A program made the position numbers and the translations under genes. The notes beneath the pieces are model-generated. The model worked only from the letters and a program-made list of their open reading frames with translations, was not told the origin of the DNA and searched no databases. 64,000 bases of DNA from Tritrichomonas musculus (Eukaryota; Parabasalia; Tritrichomonadida; Tritrichomonadidae): positions 8,227,501 to 8,291,500 of the forward strand of contig JAPFFF010000004.1 in assembly GCA_039105265.1 (NCBI GenBank), read 5' to 3'. Below are positions 9,998-21,462 of the stretch, piece by piece (the first letter of the stretch is position 1; every line of letters starts with the position of its first letter).

Positions 9998-12900
9998 TTA
10001 GGATGTATTTTTAGATTTAACAATCTCTGTTTTTTCGTAAAATGCATCTGGAGCTATGTATTCAACAGATTCTGGGATATTTATCGATTTCATTGAGAAG
10101 CAACTGCCAAAGGCACGTTCATTTATTCTTTTTAAATTTGGTGGAAGCGTTACTCCGCGTATATCAAAACAATGATCAAAAACATAAGCACTTAGCTCAG
10201 TTAAAGAAGGAGAAAGTCCTATGCCCGATAATGAACCGCAATATTGAAAAGCATTAGAACCAACAGAAGTTACTGAGGATGGAAGAGTTATACAACAAAG
10301 TGACCCACAGAATCCAAAAGCTCCATTTCCAATAGTTATTAAGGTTGAGGGAAATGTGATATACTTTAATGATGAACATTTATAAAAAGCATTACATCCG
10401 ATTTCTGTTAAGGAAGATGAAAGAGTTATTTTGCTTAATGATTGACAGTTATAAAAACAACAATCACCTATTGTTTTAACAGAATTTGGGAGAGAAATTT
10501 CAACCAAAGAAAGATTACAAAATAGATACTTATTTAGTTTTTTCAATAATGTATTATCCTCAAATATAACTTGAGTTAAAGATGAACATGCAACAAAAGG
10601 TGATTTTTCAAAAATTTCATTTCCGAAGGAAGATAAAGAAGAAGGAACTACAAATTGATCCAATGACCTACAACCTTTGAAAGCGCATGAATCAATTAAA
10701 GTTACAGTAGAAGGAATATTAATGCGGCATAATGATTCGCATTCACTGAAGGAACTCTTTCCGATGGATGTAACTGAAGAAGGAATTATTATGTGTTTCA
10801 AAGATTTACAAGATTGAAATGCTTCATCAGGAATTGACTTCACTGATGAAGGAATATTTATTTGCGTAAGATATGTGCAATTTGCAAATGCTTTCGGATC
10901 GATTTTATTGATCGTTGTATCCAATTTAACAATATTCATAGAATGGCCAGCAAAAATTGTTGTCGTATTTGTCCCAGTAATGAAGACTGCCAATTTAACT
11001 TTACTTTCTAGCTTTTCTTGGAGGAAAGAAGCGATATTAGATGATTTTTCATATAAAGATGATGGATACTTTATCTCAATTATAGAATCATCAAAAACTT
11101 TCATACATTTTTCAAGTTCAGGCTTATTTAAAGAATCATTATTTGCCAGCATTTCAATTGCAGGATGAAGAAGACTAATTCTTGGTTCATCTCTTATTTT
11201 ATTTAAAATATCGTCGCCTTTCTTTGGATCAATTTCAAAGTAAGAACTTTTCTCACCTTGATCATTTGAGTATTTTAATAAATAAAGAAGAAGAGTGTTT
11301 ATTTTCTTATAAATTTGTTTGAACTTTCTTTTTGAGATTTCAGAAATTATTGATTGTTGTGCTTTCAATGAAAGTGAATTAAAACTTTTTATTGTCATTT
11401 TTTCATCTAAATTTAAACTTTTCTTCTTCTCTTCTTTACTTGTTTTTTTCTCTTTCTTAGAATCCTTTTTATCATCTTTTTTAGTTGAGTGTCTTTTCTC
11501 TTTATCGATATCTTTCTTTGATCGCGCTTTTTTATCTTCAGTGATTGTTGGCTTCTCACTGGAATGTTTTTCGCTTGTATCATCTTCGTTTTCTTTATTA
11601 AAAACATCAGAAGTAATCATTTCATTTGATGAGCTTTTTGAGTTTTCTTTTTGATTAGCACTTTCTCTTATTATATTTCTATTGGACTCATTTTCTTTTC
11701 TAAGTTCTTTAAATTTGTGCTTTAATTCATCAATTTCTTTGCTTTTTTCTTGATTTTCTCTTCTAATTTCTTCTATTTCTCTGTTTCTGCTTTCATTTGT
11801 GGCCTGTATGTAAGATAAAAGTTGATTATATTTATTGTTGATCTCGGTAAGGTTATATTTAAGCATCTGGTTGTCTTTCTGTAAGGCAACAATGTCTTGA
11901 CAATACTGGTTTGTTTTCTCTTCAAGATTCTTTTTAAGCATGTCATTTTCATTCTTTAAATAATCAACTTTTCTTTTTGTAATTTCATTATCTTCCTGCA
12001 AACTTTTGATAATGTCGTCATATTTTGATAAATCTTGACTTTCTTTCATTGTCACAGCTGGATTATTGATTTCATCAGCATAGGAAACAACAACATCAAT
12101 ATCAACATCATCAAGATAAAAGTCTTCTTCATCTTCTTCTTCATTTTGACTCTTTTCTTGTTGATCACTATATATTTCATCAATTGAATGAGTATAGTTA
12201 TATGCCAACTTTTTGAATATTTCTTCAAAAGTTGGTCGTTCGTTTGGATTTTTTGACCAGCACTTTTCTATCAATTTTTGTATTGACTTTTTGACAGGAA
12301 CTGAAAATTCTGGACGATAGTTCTCGTTGACAACTTTGTTTGAAAATTGGAAAGATGTCATTTTACCTTTCTGTAGAAGAGGATATGGCATCAAATCAGT
12401 AACAACTTCATACATTAAAATGCCAAATGAATAAACGTCTGCTTTTCCATTATATCTGTTTCCTTCAAAAACTTCTGGGGCCATGTAAATTGAAGTTCCA
12501 TATTGTTGTGATTGGCTCATTGAATGCCCTGACTCACTTAATTTAGAAAGACCAAAATCAGTAATATATGGATGCATATTATCATCAAGTAAAATATTTC
12601 CTGGTTTAAGATCTCGATGTATGATTTGGTGTTGATGTAGATACATCATTCCACGCGCAATTCCAACCAGAATGATTTGTCTGTTTGTATTATCATATGA
12701 GTCTTCTAAAAGACCTCTTGTTACTTTTTGCAGTAAATCTGCAAGTGAACCTTTTTTTGAAAGTTCCATAAAAATCGTAACGTTATTATTCCCATGAAAA
12801 TCTTTAGGAGAATATCCAATAAATCTAATAATAGCAGGATGCTTACATCTAACCATTATTCCAATTTCCCGAGTGATCATCTGCTTGTATTGAACTTCAT

Positions 12901-13069
12901 CTTTGTGTGTATTAATGATTTTGGCAGCGCATATTTCCTCTGTTTTTGTATTTTGAACTGAGTAAACTGAACCGAAGGCCCCTGATTCAATCTGTTGGAC
13001 AATTTTAAAATCATTTATATCAAACAAAAATTTGCGGTACCTTTGCTGAATATCTTTTTCTAAATTCAT
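9998..13069 (-). CDS. TKL-type protein kinase with coiled coil and BspA-like LRRs
   Basis: 1,023 residues from the first ATG at 13069; the frame is open 13 codons further upstream but only from a TTG. The kinase domain (about 20-290) is complete: glycine loop ESGAFGSV (28-35), Lys50 in AAKII, HRDLKPGN (151-158), TDFGL (DFG 171-173) and MAPE (196-199). The tyrosine-kinase-like pattern suggests Ser/Thr phosphorylation. An acidic patch (about 310-325) is followed by a coiled coil (about 350-470) and a K/S/E-rich linker (about 480-560). The C-terminal third (about 730-1015) carries about ten BspA/TpLRR units (SSVTSIGxxAFxxC). There is no signal peptide or membrane segment, so it is cytosolic; the LRRs probably provide docking. 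All key catalytic residues are present. Confidence 0.88.
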   Translation of the reverse strand: MNLEKDIQQRYRKFLFDINDFKIVQQIESGAFGSVYSVQNTKTEEICAAKIINTHKDEVQYKQMITREIGIMVRCKHPAIIRFIGYSPKDFHGNNNVTIFMELSKKGSLADLLQKVTRGLLEDSYDNTNRQIILVGIARGMMYLHQHQIIHRDLKPGNILLDDNMHPYITDFGLSKLSESGHSMSQSQQYGTSIYMAPEVFEGNRYNGKADVYSFGILMYEVVTDLMPYPLLQKGKMTSFQFSNKVVNENYRPEFSVPVKKSIQKLIEKCWSKNPNERPTFEEIFKKLAYNYTHSIDEIYSDQQEKSQNEEEDEEDFYLDDVDIDVVVSYADEINNPAVTMKESQDLSKYDDIIKSLQEDNEITKRKVDYLKNENDMLKKNLEEKTNQYCQDIVALQKDNQMLKYNLTEINNKYNQLLSYIQATNESRNREIEEIRRENQEKSKEIDELKHKFKELRKENESNRNIIRESANQKENSKSSSNEMITSDVFNKENEDDTSEKHSSEKPTITEDKKARSKKDIDKEKRHSTKKDDKKDSKKEKKTSKEEKKKSLNLDEKMTIKSFNSLSLKAQQSIISEISKRKFKQIYKKINTLLLYLLKYSNDQGEKSSYFEIDPKKGDDILNKIRDEPRISLLHPAIEMLANNDSLNKPELEKCMKVFDDSIIEIKYPSSLYEKSSNIASFLQEKLESKVKLAVFITGTNTTTIFAGHSMNIVKLDTTINKIDPKAFANCTYLTQINIPSSVKSIPDEAFQSCKSLKHIIIPSSVTSIGKSSFSECESLCRINIPSTVTLIDSCAFKGCRSLDQFVVPSSLSSFGNEIFEKSPFVACSSLTQVIFEDNTLLKKLNKYLFCNLSLVEISLPNSVKTIGDCCFYNCQSLSKITLSSSLTEIGCNAFYKCSSLKYITFPSTLITIGNGAFGFCGSLCCITLPSSVTSVGSNAFQYCGSLSGIGLSPSLTELSAYVFDHCFDIRGVTLPPNLKRINERAFGSCFSMKSINIPESVEYIAPDAFYEKTEIVKSKNTS

Positions 13070-13859
13070 TAGAATGTTTAGGTTTTTCGTTTTTCTCTCA
13101 AAATTCAATTCAAAAAAAAATGTCTTTTAATCATTCTGAAAAACTGAAATTTGAATTAAATTTGTAGACATTTAAATTCACTTGTAATTTTATTAACAAA
13201 ATGTTCAAATATCATACTTAGATTTGTATGCAGATGAGAACATTCAATGAAATAATTGTAGGAAAAATCCAAATAAAGTTTCATATGATTTTGAAGTTTA
13301 AAAAATTTTGATATACGCTAAAAGATCGATTTTTTTATTCATTATTGATATCAGAGATAATTTTTTTGATTTGATATTGATATCAGTAAAATGGATCAAT
13401 TATCGATATCGAACATCGAGTTTTAACAACCTTTTTTTTGATCAACTAAAAAAAAAAAAGATTACTATATTTGACGAGATATCTCTTTAAAAAAACAAAA
13501 AATCTCTGTAAGAACTAAATATTTTATTTTTTAAAGAATATTTTATTTCAATTTTTTATAAGCATTAATTACAATACCTTATTCAATGACTTATAAGCTA
13601 TATTTCATAGTCCACTCTAAAATGTGGGCATTGATGTAAAATGATTGAAAATTCTTTTGGACAAAAAAGTCTAGTTTAATGGATGATTTTTAAAATGGTG
13701 TCACCATTCATTATAAAGAATAAAAATTGAGTCTTTCTATTCCATTAGTTTCGAAAAAAGGAAATGTTCATGAAATATTTCTTGAAAATTAAATTGATTT
13801 ATTACTAGAATAAATCACATTTAGCTAATCTAAAGAAACATAATTAATTCGTTGCTATA
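13070..13859. other. AT-rich intergenic region
   Basis: Contains the 5' region of the minus-strand TKL kinase gene and the 3' region of the next minus-strand gene. A cluster of GATATC/ATCGAT-like words (GATATCAG, TTGATATCAG, ATCGATATCG) lies at about 13345-13420. No gene seen. Confidence 0.5.
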
Positions 13860-16442
13860 TTATTTATTATTTAATAAAAAAGGTATATTAATATTAAGAT
13901 TTCTTGATGATCGATTTGGAGAACTCATATTTCTTCTGGTTGGAGAATTGATCGATTCAAAATCATTTTTTTGAATTAGTTGCTGATTTGAATCATCTTT
14001 TTCACTCAAATCCGTTGGATTTGAAATTATAACGACATCATCAGATGATGAAGACGAGTCTAGTCCAATTCTATGTTTCAAAAAATAGATAATATCATTT
14101 TCTTTATCTTCTTCATTTTCACTGTAATCAATGTCATAGCTGTCACTTTCACTTGACTGATTTTCTTCCTCGTTTTTAATGGTCGAATCAATCACATAGC
14201 CAGCATTGAAATGATTCGATTCATTATCATCATTGTTGGTGTTGTCTTGTTGATCTGGTTCTTTATTTTTATTCTTTTTGGTCCTTTTTCGGCCAAAATA
14301 TTTGCAGCAGCGTTTTGCATTTGGCAGTTTTTCAATCAATTTTTTAACCGTTGGATTTGAAAGGCCAAATAAAGTGTGACCAAGAAAAGGTTCTGGTTGA
14401 GTTATTTGCATTCCCAATTTTCTTTTGGATTCATCAATTGCTTGGATAATCTTTTCCCAAGGTTTGTTTGGAGAATTTCCTTCAAAAACCATTTTTTTAT
14501 TGTCCAAACATTGAACACGGAAAATTGGTGATTCGCCGCCATCAACGATTGTTCCACTATACAAAACTTGCTTATTAGGATCATCGATTGAACAATATTC
14601 TTTTTCAATTTGATAGCCGACAGGATAAATGTAATTCTCATCTTGATAATTCGCTCTATCGTAGACGACATCACCAAGTGAGATCAAAGTAGTTTTAGGT
14701 GAAATTTTCAAAGGCAATTCAAATTCATCTTTATTTGTTGATTTTGATTGATTTTCAGAAACATTTTTATCATTGCTTTTGGATTGGTCTTGGCATCTTT
14801 TTGCTCTTTTGCTTCTTTTTTTCTTATTTTTAACTTTGCTTTTGGTCAGCTCATCAATTATGTCTTTAACAGAGTCGTTTCCCTTATCAAAAGCAAGTTG
14901 GTAATATTTCAAGGCCAGTTTTTCATTCTTTGGCACTCCGATTCCATTCAATTGGCCTCTTGCGTATTCTGTAAGTGCGTTAACATCGCCCAAATCAGCA
15001 GCTACTTTGAAATATTCCATTGCAATCACATTGTCCTTTTCAACAACAGACGTTATTCCGTCTCTCAATATTTCGCCATACGTGAAATAAGCCAAAGGAA
15101 GATTCTGGCTCATTGCTCTTTTAATGTAGTTCAAACCATCGTTAATTAAAGATGTGTTTGTATTGTTCTCAACAAGCAATTTGCCAAAATGAACTTGAGC
15201 AAAAGGAAGACCAAGATCAGCTGATTTTCTCAAATATTCTTCTGCTTTTGGAATGTTTTGTTCAATTCCATCTCCATACAACAAAGAAAAGCCGTAATTT
15301 GCCATTCCATGAATGTTTCCTTGTTCTGCTGACTTCTGGAAATAACGAACGCCTTCAATATAATCAGGTTGATCTTTTTCGCAGAAATCTTGCAAAGAAA
15401 CGCCGTAATTGTTCTGTGCTTTTGGATCGTTCAAATCAGCCGCTCTTTTATAAAATTCCAAAGCTTTTCTATGATCTTTTTGAACGTCTTTCCCATTGTC
15501 ATACATTCCGCCAAGTTTATTTAAAGCATTGATGTTATCTTGATCGGCCAAATTATGAAGATAATCTGATTCAACGAATTTTCTATATAACTGCTTAACA
15601 TTGACGTCAAACACTTCTTCATTGGCGGTTTCAAAAGCAGAAATAATTTTGTTAAAAGAAGGCCTTTCACTCTCAAATGGACTCAAACATTTTGATATCA
15701 AATCAGCAAAAAACGAAGGAAAATTTATAAATTTATTCTTGTTGGTTTTTTTTAGGAAACTTTTTAACGTTTCACTTTGGTCGATCATTTTGGTTGCCTG
15801 CAAAAAAGGCAGCAAAAGTTCACACATTAAAACGCCAAATGAATAAATGTCGTTTTTATCAGTTGGTTCATTATTCCTCATGCAAGGATCTTTATAATCA
15901 ATATTAAACATATTTTTACCTTCAATGTACAATTTCTTTATTGGATACAAACCAAAATCGCACAAATAAAACTGGTTCGCTTCATCAATGATGATGTTCG
16001 AAGGACACAAATTTCCATGGTTGATTAAATGCGAGTGAAGATATGACATCCCTTCAGCTACAGCAAATAAGCAATGGAAAATATTCTCAATATTAAATGA
16101 GGTCAATATATTCGACGTTTTTATGACGGTTTCTAACGTTCTGGACGAATTATATTTCATTGAAAAAGTTGGCTTTAATTTTGAATGATATGAAAAGGAA
16201 AAATGCTTGTAACTTTGAAGATATTGACATTTCTTTTTACTGATTTGATAAAATGTTTCCAGGATTGTTTTCTGCTGATCAGGTGGGAAGCACTGAAAAC
16301 TAAATACTTTGAAGATATATTGGGGCATTGGTGAGCCTTTTTTCTCGGATAAAACAATTTTTGTTGTACTTGTCTTTGCTAAACGCCTAAATTCGCCAAA
16401 TTCATTAAAATTTATGAACGCTTTAAAAGAAATATTGCACAT
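13860..16442 (-). CDS. pseudokinase-like, Sel1-repeat, FYRN/FYRC fusion protein
   Basis: 860 residues, ATG at 16442. Residues about 20-275 are kinase-like: Lys45 in IFKVF, HGNLCPSN (142-149) where HRDLKPxN is expected, CDFGL (161-165) and DIYSFGVLMCELL. There is no glycine loop, and the catalytic Asp of HRD is Asn, so activity is doubtful. Residues about 300-535 hold six or seven Sel1 repeats (ALEFYKRAADLNDPKAQNNY). A basic linker (KNKKKRSKRAKR) leads to residues 588-716, which match FYRN then FYRC: GDVVYDRANYQDENYIYPVG, VFEGNSPNKPW and HTLFGLSNPTVKKLI. FYR domains are known mainly from chromatin regulators such as MLL/trithorax, KDM5 and TBRG1. The acidic Ser-rich tail has DSSSSSDDVVIIS (residues 795-807), a good SUMO-interacting motif. 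Nuclear location is likely from the basic linker and FYR module. Confidence 0.88.
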   Translation of the reverse strand: MCNISFKAFINFNEFGEFRRLAKTSTTKIVLSEKKGSPMPQYIFKVFSFQCFPPDQQKTILETFYQISKKKCQYLQSYKHFSFSYHSKLKPTFSMKYNSSRTLETVIKTSNILTSFNIENIFHCLFAVAEGMSYLHSHLINHGNLCPSNIIIDEANQFYLCDFGLYPIKKLYIEGKNMFNIDYKDPCMRNNEPTDKNDIYSFGVLMCELLLPFLQATKMIDQSETLKSFLKKTNKNKFINFPSFFADLISKCLSPFESERPSFNKIISAFETANEEVFDVNVKQLYRKFVESDYLHNLADQDNINALNKLGGMYDNGKDVQKDHRKALEFYKRAADLNDPKAQNNYGVSLQDFCEKDQPDYIEGVRYFQKSAEQGNIHGMANYGFSLLYGDGIEQNIPKAEEYLRKSADLGLPFAQVHFGKLLVENNTNTSLINDGLNYIKRAMSQNLPLAYFTYGEILRDGITSVVEKDNVIAMEYFKVAADLGDVNALTEYARGQLNGIGVPKNEKLALKYYQLAFDKGNDSVKDIIDELTKSKVKNKKKRSKRAKRCQDQSKSNDKNVSENQSKSTNKDEFELPLKISPKTTLISLGDVVYDRANYQDENYIYPVGYQIEKEYCSIDDPNKQVLYSGTIVDGGESPIFRVQCLDNKKMVFEGNSPNKPWEKIIQAIDESKRKLGMQITQPEPFLGHTLFGLSNPTVKKLIEKLPNAKRCCKYFGRKRTKKNKNKEPDQQDNTNNDDNESNHFNAGYVIDSTIKNEEENQSSESDSYDIDYSENEEDKENDIIYFLKHRIGLDSSSSSDDVVIISNPTDLSEKDDSNQQLIQKNDFESINSPTRRNMSSPNRSSRNLNINIPFLLNNK

Positions 16443-16870
16443 GTTTCATTTATGGTTATTTAAGTATTCAATTTTCAAAACATTTTCAATTGGTCTGAAA
16501 AAATTGTTAAGACTCTAAAAATATAAATATCTTCATAATTTTTTATGTATTATGTAATAAAATTAAACTTTAATGGTTAAAATAGTATTATAACCAAATA
16601 AAATATTTATTAAAAGTTATAATATAAATTGTATCATTAAAATTATACAAAAAAAAAAAAAGATAATGGCTCAAATTCAAGATCTTCTATTAATAAATAT
16701 GCCAATTGGCATAAAATTGTGATTTTATTGTCTTTTATTAATCAAGTAATTGATTTACTATTATTTTTTTTTTTAGATAAGTTTTTTTGAGAGAAATAAA
16801 AAAACGTTTTTTTATAAAAAGTATTGAATTTTTTTTTAATACGTTATTCGACGATAAATAATTATCGAAA
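16443..16870. other. AT-rich divergent intergenic region
   Basis: Separates the minus-strand FYR protein gene from the plus-strand ankyrin gene, so it should hold both promoters. Only A- and T-tracts were seen. Confidence 0.5.
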
Positions 16871-19800
16871 ATGGAAACGATTCGCGAATACATCGATAAA
16901 ATGGAAAAAATGCATAAAGTCCTTCTTTATTTCATTGAAGATGAAGACAATAAGAAAGACTCTTTTGATAAATTAAAGTATCAACTATATGATCAAAAAG
17001 TCAGAGAAAATAAATTCAAATTAAAAACTTTTCTCTACCTCATTTCCAAAATAGCCAATGAACATTACCGGAGCATCGATTTTTTCACAAAGATTGAAAA
17101 TGTCATGAAAATTTTCAAAGATGATTTCAAGAAATATTTCACAAATTCAGAGATATTCAACATCTTTGAGAACAACAAGAGAATTCTTTATTTTCTATTT
17201 TCAGAAAATATTTTAATTCCAGATAAATCAATCAGTCAAATGCTCACCTCATCCAAGTATAGAAAGCGTTTTTATAGGCCTTATTAAGGTATTCATTCAA
17301 TTTTGTAGTATTCAAAAAGTGACAACGAAAATACATATTTTGCGAAATATATCATTATAAATTTTAATTTTTTTTATTAAATATTCATAAAATTAATAAT
17401 ATCATTATATAATATATTTAAATTATTGTATATCTTGCTAAAAGTAGAGATAATTTCATAAATAATCACTCAGCTAATCTTTTCAACCTGAGTTAAAATT
17501 TGAAAAATTGGCCATATTTTTTGATTTTAAAAAGATTTATTTTAAAAAATCAAAAATTCCGACGCTGGGGACTTTATTTTGGATAGATTTTTTCTTTGAA
17601 TACTTTACATATTTTTACTTTTCAGAAATCTTTATTTTCTCACAATTTTACAATTGTTTATATCTTACAATCTCACAATTATTTCTTAAAAAAATGCTCA
17701 ATATTCTGAAGCATATAATAATTTCATAGAATTGATCTCAATTTTCTGATGATTCAAATATTTCATAAAAAATAAATTCAATTTAATAAATTAACTAAAA
17801 AATATATCTTATATTTTAAATTGGATTTTCCTCATATTTGCTATAATATTTATACAAAACATCATTTTTTTTCTAAACTTATCAAATTGTAAAATTTTCA
17901 TTCAAAAAGAAAAATTAGTTTATTTTTATATCATACGTCAATTTTACCATTATATTTAGTAAATAAATTTTTTATCATCATATATTTTATTATATTATAA
18001 TATGATAAAATATACTGCTTTTGTTCAACCTTAATATGGTCTGTTTTTATCCACATTATTTTTTCAATGAATTTGAAAAAAATTTTTGATAAAAATTTCA
18101 TCGATGAAATCAAGCCTGAGATTCCAAGCATCATAACGAGCAACAAAGTTTCATTTAACATAAAAAGAAAGCTCGGTGAAAATGATAATTATATTTGTGA
18201 GATAATTCAAAATGATTCAATTAATGAGTTCACTTCTTTTGTTGAAGAGAAAAAATTGAATTTGAATTCAACCATTGAAAAATCAATTTTTGAAACAAAT
18301 CCGTTTTTATTGAATAGAAATCCAACATTAATTGAATACTCTGCATTTTTTGGTTCAATTCGAATACTCAAGTACTTGTTCCAAAATGGAGTTGATTTGA
18401 CTTCATCATTGTGGTGTTATGCGATTCATTCAAAAAGTTTTGAATTAATTCACTTTTTGGAAGAGAACCAAGTCAACCCTCCTGAAAATGATTATGAAGA
18501 ATGTTACATTAAATCATGTAAAAGTCATAATGTTAAATTATCTGATTATATCAAAATGAATTTCATTAAAATTAATGAAAGAAAAAGTGACAGTCTTCTC
18601 ACAAAAATTTTGAAGTATTTTGATTTCGTTGATTTCAAAAAAAATAGCTATGCCAATAGCAATACTCAAATTTCACTGATTTTCGCTAACTTTTGTAAAT
18701 ATGACTATTCAGCCATTGTTGATCTTTTGTCAAAGAATCATGTTATTGATATCAATACTAAAGTAATTCAAAAGAAATACAAATTTCAATGGTGTTTCAA
18801 AAATTTATATTTTGAGTGATATTTCAAATATTAAATATTTTGATAAAACACCATTATTTTTGGCTGTTGAAAAAGAAAATTTGGATATTATGAACATTTT
18901 GTTGTCTAATCCAAAAATATGTGTCAATAACAAGTCATCTGTTTTCAATAAGATGAATTATTTATGAAGTCAATTTTCATTATTTTAACAGTACCATATT
19001 ATATGCTGCAATCTCAAGGAACAATGTGCAAATTGTTAATCTTTTATTAACAAATCCAAATATTGATATAAATGCAACTTCAATTTTACCATTATTTTTT
19101 GTTTATATCATTTCAAATGATTGATTTGAAATATAGTTTATTGATTCAATGTTTTTATTCTATTTTGAATTTGTTGTTTTCATGACATTTCAATTGTATA
19201 TTTATCGAATTTTGAATTTTCATTTAAATCAAATTCTAGATACATTATTTTTCATAATGTTTTTAAATACGTTGTTTTTTTTATAGAGTTTCAATTTATA
19301 TTTTTTTTAAATATAATTTCTAGTTTTATTTTCTGATGAGGTTTTTTAATTGATTTTCAAAAGACTGCATTGCATGCTGCTGTTGAAAAAGGAAATGTAA
19401 AAATAGTTCAGCTTTTATTAGAAAATAAAAAGATTGACGTCAATAAGAAAATGATTTTATATTTGTAATTTTGATGTCATTCCGAATTTAATGTTTTATA
19501 GGATTTTGAATTGTTTGTTAATCAAATTTAGATTTTCATTTTATTCAATTTTGAATTAGTTATTTTTAATAAAATTTCAAAAAAATTGTATTTATTGGAT
19601 TTCAATTTTATTTTTCATTAATGATATTCTTAATTTATACGATTGATAACATTTTGCAAAGCATGCTTTTAAATAAAATTTGAAAATTTGTGTTAATCAA
19701 ATTTCATAAAAATATTTTTTCATTTAGTTTTAAATTTCTTTTTACTGATGACATTTTTAAATTCATATTTCAAATGAAATTTCATATATATTCATTTAAT

Positions 19801-21145
19801 GAAAAAACAGCCTTATACATTGCAGTTGATGATGGTAAATTAGAAATTGTCCAATTATTGTTAGCACGTGATGAAATAGATATCAATGCCAAATATATTT
19901 TAAAAAACTAATTATTAATACTATTTTAACTTATATTATATTCAGTTTAAAAATTTTTTATTTTTCACAGCATTTAAATTTGTTGTTTTCATCTCATTCA
20001 AAAAAAATTATTAATCAAATTTCACATTATTTCCTGAATAGAGTTTTTTGTTTGTTTTTAATGCAATTTAAACATTATATTTTGTTAATAATGTTTATTA
20101 TATTTGTTTATGACATTCACTTAAATTATCTTTTATCTAATTTGATCAATATTTTTCATCAAATTTATGATGCATTTTTTTCATCTGATTTCATATTCAA
20201 TTATTACATACTATTTCTCAAATATTGCTTTTTTTATCAAATTCATTAACTAAATTTTTAAATGAAGTTTTTTATTTCAATATTTGAATAAGACTTCATT
20301 ACATGCCGCTGTTGAAAAAAGACACATCGAAATAATTGAAAGTTTATTGGAAAATAAAAATATTAATGTTAATGCGATATCAGTTTTACATATCAATATA
20401 TTTATATCATTTACATTCAAATATTTTTGGATAACATTTTAAATTAATTCAATTTCATAACATTTTTTTTTGTTGATTTCATAGCATTTATAAATTTCAC
20501 TTTTTTATCCAGTTATTACCAAAATATTTATGTCATTTCATATTTATTTAATCATAGAATTAATTATCCATTTTTAAGATAAAATTACTAATTAAAAATT
20601 TAATTAATTCAATTTGAATTCAAACCTTAAAATGAAATTTCACATCATTTTATTCAATAAAACCGCCTTACTTATTGCAGTTCTACAGGGAAATGTTCAA
20701 ATAGTTAAGCTTTTATTAACTCACCAAGAAATTGATGTTAATGCCTATTTAATTTGATTAAACAAATTTATATCGTTTCAAAAGCAAACTTTTTCATAAC
20801 ATTTTTATTCAATTTATTTTCATTCAATTTTTAATCAATTATTTTCTGATAAAGTTTCAAAGTATATATTATTTTAATACTATTTTTCCCAATTATTATA
20901 ATAAAGTTTATTATTAATATTTCAAAAAACAGCTTTGCATGTGGCTGTTTTAGAAGGTTTTAAGGAAATTATTGAAATTTTGTTGGACCAAGATAACACT
21001 GATATTCAAGCAAGAGATGAGATTTCCAAATTCTTTTCATAACGTTCAAAATATAAATTAATGATTTTTTTGTTTACATTTATGAAAAATGCCACTTGAT
21101 TTGCCAATGGATGATGATATCAAAAGATTATTTGATGATGATTAA
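16871..21145 (+). pseudogene. ankyrin-repeat gene split by AT-rich spacers
   Basis: Trichomonad ankyrin architecture in separate coding islands. 16871-17287 is the N-terminal region, ending at SKYRKRFYRPY. About 780 bp of AT-rich DNA follow. 18067-18819 contains the hallmark TLIEYSAFFGSIRILKYLFQ. Ankyrin repeats then lie at about 18842-18968, 18988-19100, 19357-19465, 19796-19911, 20290-20395, 20658-20757 and 20926-21045, each KTALHxAVxxGNxxIVxLLL...IDVN. The tail MPLDLPMDDDIKRLF ends at the stop 21143-21145. No repeat contains an internal stop; all stops and shifts lie between repeats, at the same point after the DVN motif. The spacers (about 20-400 bp) share words such as TTTCATAACATTT. Either this is a decaying gene whose spacers expanded, or the spacers are removed or bypassed by an unrecognised route. 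Confidence 0.6.
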
Positions 21146-21462
21146 AAAAAGTCTCTTTTAAATAAAGCCTAATTTAAATAAATCATTTAACTCATTATTA
21201 TATTTTTGTTTTAATATAAAAAAGTACTTGAATTCGTAATTTTATGTAATGAATCATTCATTTTTTGAGGTGTGTCTGTGTAATGATATATATTTGTGGA
21301 AACAATGTATGACCTATATTTTCAGAAAACAAAACATCAATTATGGATGTTCTTATACCAGACATATACTTGTAGATTTTTGAATGAAATTTGGATCATT
21401 GAAAAATTTTGAGAACTTTTTCTGACAAAATTTTGATTAAAAAAAAATTGGCCAAGTACTGC

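Noticed and set aside
9998-13108. Longer start for the TKL kinase at 13108
   Set aside because: The first codon there is TTG; the first ATG in frame is at 13069, and the kinase domain does not need the extra 13 residues.
16871-21145. Ordinary spliceosomal introns between the ankyrin repeats
   Set aside because: I did not find the GTATGT-like donors or the ACTAACACACAG-type acceptor that trichomonad introns use at the spacer ends.
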